From Amphiura filiformis (lineage: Eukaryota > Echinodermata > Ophiuroidea > Amphilepidida > Amphiuridae), in contig NC_092642.1 of assembly GCF_039555335.1 (NCBI RefSeq), positions 10,798,752 through 10,862,751 on the forward strand: DNA of 64,000 nucleotides. Reading direction: 5' to 3'. How positions within the stretch are numbered: position 1 is the stretch's first letter; every line of letters starts with the position of its first letter. Below the pieces are notes generated by a model, which searched no databases, had not been told where the DNA came from, and saw only the letters and a program-made list of their open reading frames with translations. Of this stretch, positions 55,675-64,000 are shown piece by piece. The translations under genes and the position numbers were made by a program.

Positions 55675-56400
55675 GAAAATAAAGTCCTTTATGAATTCCA
55701 ATATGACTTTAGAGGAGGATCTTACTCAACTGACACTTGCCTCATTCACCTTCAAGAAGAAAACTGCTACTTCTATAAATCACTGTAAAAATGGTGTCTT
55801 GACGTCATATGTATGATGTCTTGGCAATAGACGTGTCTTGAACAATAGAAATCAAAGAAAATAGAACCAATAAAAACATAATCTATATATATATAAGACA
55901 CAAAGACACGTCTTCCAGCCAGACATGTCTCCCAATTGATGACAAAAGACACGCCTTAGAAACCCGAAGTGTCTTGCATAAAAACTTTTGCCAAGACACC
56001 ATTTTTACAGTGTACTGTGATGGTTTTATTAGATATCCAGAAGGCATTTGACAGTGTTGACCATAAAATCTTGTGTAATAAATTGTCTGCCATGCATGGG
56101 TGTTAAGTCCACAGCCTGGTTTGAATCTTATCTTTTTGATCGTAAACAAATTGTTCAAATTGATGGGGTTGAGTCTGATCCTCTTACCATATAACATGCG
56201 GAGTTCCCCAAGGCAGTATTTTAGGTCCTCTTTTATTCCTATGCTATGTTTTAATGACACGTCCACTTTTATTATGTTGCAGTATGCTGATGATACTGCT
56301 TTAATATATTCCGACAAAGATCTAGAGATAATCAGTCATGTTCGTTGTGATAATTTGGAGAGCTGCAATAAATGGCTTATAGAAATATAACCTCTCTCTG
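55675..56400 (+). pseudogene. Non-LTR retrotransposon reverse transcriptase fragment, broken
   Basis: Before the inserted MITE the frame resembles the RT region upstream of the first catalytic Asp (FRGGSYSTDTCLIHL). After it come LLDIQKAFDSVDH, CGVPQGSILGPLL and QYADDTALIYSD, the classic RT motifs including the YADD box. Frameshifts and stops lie between them. No endonuclease or 3' end is recognised. Confidence 0.8.
55781..56012. mobile_element. Fold-back MITE inserted in a reverse-transcriptase remnant
   Basis: Perfect ends CACTGTAAAAATGGTGTCTT and complement; interior repeats of AGACACG/GTGTCTTG. The CACTG start is CACTA-like. It separates two parts of the RT fragment. Confidence 0.68.
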
Positions 56401-57703
56401 CACACAGGCAAAACTGAATCAATACAATGGTCAAATAATTAAGTCTAAGCATACTGGTGTTTATCTGGTCTAGAACTTAATCAGTTTCTTGATGGTGAGG
56501 AAATTGCAACCAAAATTGTGAACTCTCGTTAACTCTCGTTTGAAGAAGTTTCTGATATTTGAAATGCCTAAATGGCGAAATAGTCAAACAGGTACAAAAC
56601 AAGAGCCGAGCAGACAATTTTCTTCACTTTTTGAATAAAAAATATGCTTGCCTATAAATGCAAAAAGTGGCTGAAAGTAACAAAATTGGGTAATTTTGCC
56701 GAAAGGTGGGGAACACGACCCCCTGTTCACCCCTACAGGATTGACGCCCAAAATTCCCGGGTATAATTCTGCCGATTTTTGACTCGCCTCGTAAAATGGA
56801 AACAAGTTTACATTTTTCATATATTTTTAGCATAATATCCCACTCATAAAGGGGGGGGGGCAATATTTTTCGTGATATATATTTTAGCATGATAGTCACT
56901 TATAGGGGGGGTATCAGAACAACAAAATATGCCGACCTACCTGATATGTATTCATAGTCCAATCGCTAGTCCAAGTCGCTTGCGAGGTGTGATTGATAGA
57001 CGGTGCGGTTTAAGTTCATTAGTCAAAAGGCGTTTGCTCATCTTGCGCGGCGATTGTTTTTTATCCTGCTAAATTATTTATAAACACATGTTGTTTGGCA
57101 GGTTTTTGGCGGTGTTCGCTGTTGTTCTGTATAAAGGCCTATTATTAATGACCACCTCCGCGTTGCTGCGTCACAATCAACGAAGCGAAAACTAACATTT
57201 TTCTTTTCAAGTGTTATTATTATATTGTTATTTAATATGCAAAAAATAAGTTTAAGGTAATAATTATTCAAGTCAAACGTGTAACATGCGTTGTACACAA
57301 AGTGCACTGAACAGTGTAACAGCTGATAGGTCGACCTATTGGATTAATAATGATTGTTAAAAGACAATACAATCACTGCACTCTCATTAGTGAAATTTAT
57401 CTCAGACGAAAAAAATCAACAATTGACAAAAATGTGCCACAAAGGAAAGTTGTCAACCGTAGAAAATAGTAATTGCAAAGGTTGAGGTCATACCAACTAT
57501 CTGCCAAAATTCAACACGGAAATAGGTGTAGGTAGGACCATTACACTGTTTGGGGAAATCTGTGTTGTTACCAACGCGAATTCCTATGTGGTTCATGTGT
57601 TACGGACTTATGTGAAACAAAACGTTACTAGGGAAAGTAAGTAGGCCTAAAGGAAAACACAGGTTAATTTGACGAGACAAGAGAAGTTTCACTGCCAACA
57701 GTG
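56401..57703. other. Upstream region of the tetraspanin gene
   Basis: Contains remnants of G-rich repeats (56820-56930) and a slightly CpG-richer stretch at 56950-57200. The 5' UTR presumably ends at the ATG at 57704; no TATA box or clear start site is seen. Confidence 0.4.
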
Positions 57704-57793
57704 ATGGGCTGTTTGGGTGACAAGGATGATGGGCCATCTGAAGTGAGTTTAGTTATCAAGTACTTGCTGTTTGCCATCAATCTAATATCATGG
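57704..57793 (+). CDS. Tetraspanin exon 1: N-tail and start of TM1
   Basis: The ATG context is ACAGTGATGG. 30 codons end ...FAINLISW; donor GTAAGT. No in-frame upstream coding is convincing, so this ATG is the natural start. Confidence 0.85.
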
Positions 57794-60700
57794 GTAAGTT
57801 ATCTCATATATAATTTTGTATCCATTTAAATAGTTGTGCGTGTAATGCATGTCAATATATATTAATGGTATGTTATATGTCACTATGAACGGAATGCTTT
57901 GCAAAATGGTGAGAAAACAACAGGTGGACATGCAGAAGAAAACAAATAATGTATAGCTGTACTGAATGATACGCATGATGACATGTTTATATAACGGTTT
58001 ATAATGCATGATTTGTTATACATAATAATTTTATTTTTGACTCGAAAAAGAGTAGGCCTAATCTCCACCATGCCCATAGAGTGCCCTTATTTAAGGTGAA
58101 AACCACTCTTTCAAGATATAGGCTATATAATAAGCTATAATATACCTTGAAAGAAAGTGAAAATCACTCTTTCAAGGTAATATACCTTGAAAGAGTGATT
58201 TTCACCTTAATAAGAGTGATTTTCACTCTTTTAAGAGTGATTTCACTTTTTTTATGACTGATTTTCATTCTAAGAGTGATTTTCAATCTGTTTAGAGTGT
58301 TTTTCACCCTTCTGACTTCAAATGAAGTTTATCACGCTTTAATATTTAAGAGAGTATGTAATATAGCGCATTGACCAGGAAGGTACATATAGCATATATA
58401 TTCAGACATTGACATCACGGGCAAAATAAAAAAATTATTCAGTACAAATAAAAACAGATCTGAACTGAACAAAATAAACAATTAATTAATGTAATCAACT
58501 TTGCCTAACTCACCATATTACCATTTTTTCTTTGTCAGTTTAAGGCTGCAAATTATGTTTAAAATTAAATTTTAATTTTAATGTTATGCTTAAATTTAAC
58601 ATTAATTTAACTTGAATGAATGATATATGAATTACTGTATATTGAAATATGTTATTGTTTGCACTGGTATTCATGGTATTGGTAAATTGCAATAAATTGA
58701 AGGACCATTCGAATTTTAATACATACCCAGCAAACACAAAAACGTTTTTAAAACGTTTTAAATAAGTTATATTTTGGCTTTTGGTTTAGGTAAAAACGTT
58801 TTAATAACATTAAAATGTCGGGTTGTGTTTGCTGGGTATATATATTCCGAGTCAATGTTAATGTTTTGTATGCACATTTATATTTTACAAATGTTTTGTT
58901 TTATATATATTTTCTTTCTACAGATTATAGGGCTGATATTAGTTGGTATTGGCATATGGGCGTGGTACGATAGGGTAGGTTTACGTCAATGTTATTTTTA
59001 TACTATGAACTTTCACTCCATGGGATCTGCAAGTAGAACTATACTATAAATGTGCCTGCACGGAATACCAAAGACTAGACCCTATGATAGCAGTATTATA
59101 ATAGTGTAGATAGTATGTTCATACGGTAAATTTAATGCTTTTGTTTCAAGTTTGTGTATTGAAAAGATTTGATCATGTGCGATTCTTTGTAAGCTCATGG
59201 GTACAAAAGGCTATACAAAAATCTAGGTTTATTTGTTATTACGCTTGTAGGTTTTTATATTAAAGGAGGATTTCGTGATCCTATCATCCTCTTTTTATGA
59301 CATTTTTCAGTATATAGATATCCACGAAAAAAGCTTATTCCCAAAATTTCAGTTGATTCTGATTTTGCTTTTGTGAGTTATGCAGATTATTTGTATTAAA
59401 GCGAATTAATCTGCAAGAAATATTTGGTACATAAACATTATGTAGCCAGAGGTATCCAGTGGTATAAAAATCTCAACTTTTTTTTGAGAAAAGTGGGGGA
59501 TGAGGCTGCGGATCACGAAATGCCCTTTTAAGACAAATGGTAAAATCTTCATTATTGGTCAGTTCAAATCATCTTATGACCCATCTCCGCATTAGTCGCT
59601 TTCGAAATTATTTGTTGGGTTTAGGCCTACTAATAGTTTTGAGGTGACAGGCTAGCTGTCTCCACTTTTCTGATTATGCCAATGGTTATAATTTAAGTTT
59701 GCCAACTGAATTTCATAAACAAGGCTTGGGGGAAATAAATAATCACACATAACTTTATACCAATCAGGTTCAAGAGAAAGTGAGCTATAGACTAATTCTC
59801 AAATCCTATTTGTTTATTCATGTCTCTGTTTTGTTCCTTTTACTTTCAGGGAGCCTTGGATGGACAGGAGAGTTTTAATGCTTTGATTGAATCGCCCATA
59901 GTGGACCCATCATGGTGGCTAGTTGTATTAGGTGCCATCATATTCTTGATAGGAACTGCTGGATGTCTTGGGGCTCTAAGAGAAAACACAATTCTACTTA
60001 CCATAGTGAGTAGGCATATTAATATGAACTTTGACCCAAAACTAGCTCAGTGCTAATAGCAAAGTTCAATAATTTAAAAAGTGACCTCATTAGGGGGCCG
60101 GCATTTTCTTCGGAAGGGGGTAGGGTTCCCAATTTTCCAAAAAGTCGGCGTCAATAAAATTATGAAATTTAACAAAATTAACAAAATTTTATGACCTCCC
60201 CCCTCCACCACACCTTGCCCCTTAAACAGGCTATAATTGTATTGAAATCAGTCTTTTTGAATAAAATAAACACACACTGCGGTCATCTTGTGACTCCCTA
60301 TACCTTAATTTGGACATCAAACATTTTATGACCACCACTATTTTTCGTTCCAAAAATATATGACCACCAGTATATTTGGCCCCCTATATTCCGAAGAAAA
60401 TGCCAGCCCCCTTATATTGAGTATATGAATTGTTGTCGGGCCCCGGCCCCAGGTCATATAGGGTCAACAAACTGTGTCCCGACAGATAGTGTTGTTTGAA
60501 ATCCAAGTGATTATATTTTTATGGCGTTGCTGCGCTGCTGCAGCTGGTGCGAATGTGTTATGTGATTGAATATTAATCGCAAGAAGGCCTATACATGGCG
60601 ACGTTAATAATGCTCTATAGCAATTTCGACATCAATGTTAGTTTTCCACGACCTGCATCACCATGTATTAAGGATCGTGCGAATTATGTGATTGAATATT

Positions 60701-63454
60701 AATCGCAAGAAGGCCTATACATGGCGACGTTAATAATGCTCTATAGCAATTTCGACATCAATGTTAGTTTTCCACGACCTGCATCACCATGTATTAAGGA
60801 TCGTGCGAATTTTAGAACGACGACGTCGGTATCAGCCTAGTAACGGGGCAGGATAGGCCTATAGGCCTACGCAGTATAGATCAAGGTTGGTAATCAGTAT
60901 AAAAATATTACCCGTACCACCTTAACATGTGAGTGCCCCCCCCCCCCCCGGGGCCTTACCCCTATATAATTATAGATCAATTTCCACTGCCCATACTGGA
61001 ATCTGTATCTCTAAAATGAGCATCTTACAAAAAACCAAAAAAAACCGAGCCAATTTATAAAGATAAACAAGAACCATTTTATCTTCTATCAGGACCCTTC
61101 TGTAACTAAAAAGAATCTTTTTAGTCTTTGAAGAACCATTTAAGCTTTTTTTCAAATAGAAATAACAGGAAATATAATCGATTAACCATGTCAACCCGGC
61201 CTAGAAATGTGCAGTGCAGTCGTACATATCAGTCATACTAATATTTATTCTTTATCCAAAATGCTGAAATAGTATTAGTAATAACTGTCGGGTAGGCTTT
61301 CTAACCATTTTAAACTTAAATAACAAGGACAAGTGAAAGAACCCCACTGGCTATTTTGGTCGTTTAACATGGAGTTCTATGGCAGATGTTGGACATAATA
61401 ATGACTTTATGTCAAAATTGATCTGATGACCTACAAGCACAACTAATTTTCATGATTCCACTTAGGTGTAGGGATACGTGTAAACATTTATTACCTTAAA
61501 AAAATCAGGTTTTAAAAAATCAAATAATTTCATATAATAAGATCATGGAATTAGACCTATAGCTTTAAAACTAAAATACGTCCTCCTACCGGATCATTCT
61601 CACTGTATGTAGAACCCTCAACAGAAAATGGTTCTTGAAAACTGAAAGAGCCCCCAAATGGTTCTTTGATTCCCAGAACAGTTTTCAGGTCTAAAGTGAT
61701 TCTTTCTAGCATTTCTGTTCTTTGTAGAACCATTTAAGGTTCCTTGAAGTTCAAGAATCATTTTCTACTTCCGCGTTTTTTCTTAGAAAAAAAAATGCAT
61801 GGCACCTTTATCACTCCCTGCAGGCCCGTAGCCAGGGGGGGTGCAACATACACCAAATGCCGAAGGCCCAAAAGTCCCCCTTTTTTAACCCAAAAGTCCC
61901 ATTTGCGAGTACAGCGAGCGAAAAAATAGAGGTTTTTATGCCTTTTTGGTCAAAAAATGTCCAAAATCCGTCCCAGTCCAATTTTTTTTTGAAAAAGCCC
62001 TTTTTCAAAATCAGCACCTCCCCAAAAAAAATCCTGGCTACGGGCCCGACTCCCTGCTTAGCAAGCAGTGCATGAAGATCTTTATCATACACCAGGAAAA
62101 GGGAACCATGTAAAAAAAAATGACCGGGTATGCCTAGCTGATATTATTGAAAGATCTGTATATATTACACCATGCATGAAAAGGGAACCATTAAAAAAAA
62201 TGATCGGGTGTGCCTAGCTGATATTATGGCACCAAGACTGAACTATATAAAGTTTAAAATGTGCACCAAATGGTTTCAACTGGGGTTTTATTTGGACAAA
62301 TTCTCTAACTGTGCGTGCACTTCAGGCTTTTGGTATAACTTTGGGTTGCAAGGTTCATAAAAACTGGTTTAGAGATGGGGTAAATTTTTCGTCGGGGGGC
62401 GAACCAAAACCCCAAATAAAAACGTTTTTCAACGTTTGGTATAGTTTGTACAGTAGTTGCAGGTTGCTGGGTTGTTCATGAATACTCTTAAAGTTTTTCA
62501 ACTTGACAACTGAATTGTGTTGATCTCTTTGCAGTACAAAGTCGCTCTAGGATTGGTTATTTTACTGGAGATAGGTGGTGGAGTCGCAATATATTACTAC
62601 TCAGATTACGTGAGTATTTGAAACTTCCCTACTCTTATTCTTAATCATGTTAAGGGGAGTCGGAGCCTTTACGTTTTGGTAATTTTGCTTAAATGATAGT
62701 TTAGTTCTGCAGGGTTATACATTGATCTTATAGGAAATGGATCAAAGAAGCCACTGGTCACATCCAATTTCCAGTGGCGTAGCGTGAGTCATCCTAGGGA
62801 GGGGGCACACCAACCACGAGGGGGAGGCCTGATTGTGGCACAACCCGTTTTCAGCAATTTTCCTATGGGATTTTTTTAATTCTTAAATCGATTGGGGGCA
62901 CATGCCCCGTGCCTCTATGCCACTACCAATTTCCATAATATTGCAGTTATATTGAGTTATGACAAATAATAGGCAATAACGTTTTTGCTATATCCCCCTC
63001 CTAGGAAAATCTGGCACTCTTTCCCCGGGAGTGTGGGCTTTATTTTTCTCCATAATTTGAGCACAGACACCGCTAGCTCAGTCACCGCAACTCACGTTAA
63101 TGTAGAAATTGGAAACAAAATACAAGAATAATACAGTGATTATCCATACAATTTTTTTTGAAATATACTGCTACAAAAAGACATTTAAAAAAAAAAAAAA
63201 AAATAACAATAACGCTTCAAAGTAATGTATATGGCTTCAAATGTTATCACCCGTCTGGTTTATATCTTTGACTAGGGGGTCTTCTTTACGTTACATGTCG
63301 TCTAAAATAATGTACTTATTTCACTTCCATCTCTCCTTTTCATTCGTCCAATCAGATTGAGGCAGAAGTGGGTAAACAAATTTTCAATCACGCTATTCCT
63401 GGATACCGTGAAAACCCAGATTTTCAAGATTTAGTTGATACTATTCAATCCGAG
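57704..63454 (+). CDS. Tetraspanin, TspanC8-like (TSPAN33/5/14/17 type), 5' part; gene runs off the window
   Basis: A four-pass membrane protein. Exons 57704-57793, 58924-58974, 59850-60005, 62535-62609 and 63356-63454 are all in phase 0 with GT/AG borders, giving 157 residues. Visible: short N-terminal tail starting MGCLGDKDD with a membrane-proximal Cys; TM1 about 17-43 (VIKYLLFAINLISW then IIGLILVGIGIWAW); small extracellular loop; TM2 about 69-88 with the tetraspanin signature GCLGALREN (85-93); TM3 about 94-120; start of the large loop (FNHAIPGYRENPDFQDLVDT). The YRENPDFQDLVD stretch resembles YRDDLDLQNLID of TspanC8 members, which escort the protease ADAM10. The CCG motif, the loop cysteines that define TspanC8 and TM4 lie beyond the window, so the subfamily is an inference. 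Confidence 0.9.
58090..58320. repeat. GAGTGATTTTCACT repeat cluster
   Basis: About eight imperfect AAGAGTGATTTTCACTC units in both orientations plus a CTTTCAAGGTATATTA hairpin. In tetraspanin intron 1. Confidence 0.7.
58723..58840. mobile_element. Short MITE with ACCCAGCAAACAC ends
   Basis: Ends TACCCAGCAAACACAA and complement, with an AACGTTTTAAAACGTTTTAA-rich middle; TA at both borders. In the intron before tetraspanin exon 2. A remnant with AAACGTTTTTCAACGTTT and TTGCTGGGTTG lies at about 62420-62480. Confidence 0.65.
58924..58974 (+). CDS. Tetraspanin exon 2: end of TM1
   Basis: 17 codons IIGLILVGIGIWAWYDR, a small exon with acceptor TTTCTTTCTACAG and donor GTAGGT. Confidence 0.9.
59264..59527. 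mobile_element. TTAA-flanked MITE, copy 2, 264 bp, opposite orientation
   Basis: Bordered by TTAA (59260-59263, 59528-59531) with the same ends. The interior aligns inverted to 38181-38517 but lacks the central hairpin. In the intron between tetraspanin exons 2 and 3. A partial relative (ATATCCACTAAAAAACTTA... TTTCAGTTGATT) is at about 54656-54750. Confidence 0.75.
59850..60005 (+). CDS. Tetraspanin exon 3: small loop, TM2 and signature
   Basis: 52 codons with the small extracellular loop and SWWLVVLGAIIFLIGTAGCL then GALREN. Acceptor TTTTACTTTCAG, donor GTGAGT. Confidence 0.94.
60093..60411. mobile_element. PIF/Harbinger-like MITE, 319 bp, TTA duplication
   Basis: Ends GGGGGCCGGCATTTTCTTCG and (reverse complement) GGGGGCTGGCATTTTCTTCG, with TTA on both sides. 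A 3-bp TWA duplication with a GG-rich start is the Harbinger pattern. Located after tetraspanin exon 3. Confidence 0.7.
60559..60810 (+). repeat. 126-bp tandem duplication
   Basis: Two essentially identical copies beginning TATGTGATTGAATATTAATC, between tetraspanin exons 3 and 4. Confidence 0.92.
61821..62048. mobile_element. hAT-type MITE, 228 bp, 8-bp target-site duplication
   Basis: Ends CAGGCCCGTAGCCAGG and (reverse complement) CGGGCCCGTAGCCAGG. ACTCCCTG repeats exactly at 61813-61820 and 62049-62056. An 8-bp duplication with a CAGG-type end is the hAT hallmark. Lies in the intron between tetraspanin exons 3 and 4. Confidence 0.85.
62535..62609 (+). CDS. Tetraspanin exon 4: TM3
   Basis: 25 codons YKVALGLVILLEIGGGVAIY and YYSDY. 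The in-membrane Glu is typical of tetraspanin TM3. Acceptor TTTGCAG, donor GTGAGT. Confidence 0.92.
62735..63095 (+). repeat. Dispersed repeat, copy 2, split by a hAT MITE
   Basis: Collinear with 47205-47470 on both sides of the 62772-62925 insertion. It lies after tetraspanin exon 4. Confidence 0.65.
62772..62925. mobile_element. hAT-type MITE, 154 bp, nested in another repeat
   Basis: Ends CAGTGGCGTAG and (reverse complement) TAGTGGCATAG. CCAATTTC is duplicated at 62764-62771 and 62926-62933. The flanking sequence is a copy of the dispersed repeat also seen at 47205-47470, which lacks this insertion. Confidence 0.82.
63356..63454 (+). CDS. Tetraspanin exon 5: start of large extracellular loop
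   Basis: 33 codons IEAEVGKQIFNHAIPGYREN then PDFQDLVDTIQSE; donor GTAAGG. The next exon should carry the CCG motif and lies past 64000. Confidence 0.92.
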
Positions 63455-63628
63455 GTAAGGCTAATCAAAGTTGTTCATTTTCTTTTTCGTTAAATTTCTC
63501 CTTTTCTGAATGCATATTATATACCCTGCAACTGTCAATCTACACAGTGCCTAGACAACGCGTCAAACGTGCGAACAAAAGTTGCAATTTAAAACTAAAG
63601 TATGGCTCTTTCGACCATACAATAAATT

Positions 63629-63982
63629 AAGGTGGTACTACACCCCTGATAAATTTTGTGACCAATTTTGCATTTTTCTCAAAAAATAACTACACACTGG
63701 TAACAAAAGTTATATATATTATAGGGGCAAGGAATCCAATTACTAGTACTTCACAAGACAAGTGGTTCATTATATGTTAATAAATGAGGTACATTCTATT
63801 ATAGCGGTACCTCTTTTCTTATCATAAATAATGTACCGCTTGTCTTGAGTCACTGAAATTCCAGTGTTGTACAGTAACTGGATTCCTTGCCCCTATAATA
63901 TACATACCTTTTGTTACCAGTGTTATTTTTTTGAGAAAAATGCAAAAATAGTCACAATTTATCAAGGGGTGTAGTACCACCT
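63629..63982. mobile_element. Long fold-back with AAGGTGGTACTACACC ends
   Basis: 354 bp. The arms include AAGGTGGTACTACACCCCTG, TGCATTTTTCTCAAAAAATA and AGGGGCAAGGAATCCA with their complements, so nearly the whole element pairs with itself. After tetraspanin exon 5. Confidence 0.72.
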
Positions 63983-64000
63983 CATAAGGCAAATTTGTAC

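Noticed and set aside
61811..62092. 93-residue minus-strand frame as a gene
   Set aside because: It coincides with a hAT MITE and its duplications.

Overview
This is a eukaryotic window from an intron-rich, AT-rich animal genome. The three genes have deuterostome-type sequences, and the DNA is dense with small fold-back transposons, short TAGGCCTA-like words and ACATGTA-like words. That points to a marine invertebrate deuterostome (echinoderm or hemichordate). The assignment is an inference from style and cannot be made firm without a database search.

Three spliced genes can be read exon by exon, with consistent phases and GT/AG borders. (1) RAD18 (+), fourteen coding exons at 4464-21777, encodes the E3 ubiquitin ligase of DNA-damage tolerance: RING, UBZ4 zinc finger, SAP domain, RAD6-binding helix and a long acidic Ser-rich tail. 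Only the first N-terminal exon is unresolved. (2) CDKL2 (-), ten coding exons at 48946-34057, encodes a complete cyclin-dependent-kinase-like Ser/Thr kinase with a basic, His/Lys-rich tail. (3) A tetraspanin of the TspanC8 (TSPAN33/5/14/17) type (+), five exons from 57704 to 63454, runs off the right edge. RAD18 and CDKL2 converge on about 12 kb of gene-poor DNA. CDKL2 and the tetraspanin diverge from about 9 kb of repeat-rich DNA. No functional link between the three genes is implied.

Layout: 1-3740 repeats; 3740-3800 a probable RAD18 promoter with two ZNF143/Staf-like sites; 4464-22260 RAD18, whose introns are packed with MITEs, hairpins and an AGGTCA-rich array; 22260-34050 intergenic DNA with a 1.5-kb 34-bp minisatellite (25164-26660), a palindromic AT minisatellite and several fold-back families; 34057-48991 CDKL2, with a tRNA-derived SINE, a TTAA-flanked MITE, a 1.1-kb element with intact 8-bp duplications and a decayed non-LTR reverse transcriptase; 49000-57700 intergenic DNA with a 1.75-kb terminal-inverted-repeat element carrying a PWWP-like reading frame, more fold-backs and a second, interrupted reverse transcriptase; 57704-end the tetraspanin with hAT-, Harbinger- and TTAA-type MITEs in its introns.

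The most unusual content is the mobile-element landscape. Many element boundaries can be fixed to the base because target-site duplications survive, one insertion has an empty-site sibling elsewhere in the window, and three unrelated fold-backs share telomere-like CCCTAA cores.
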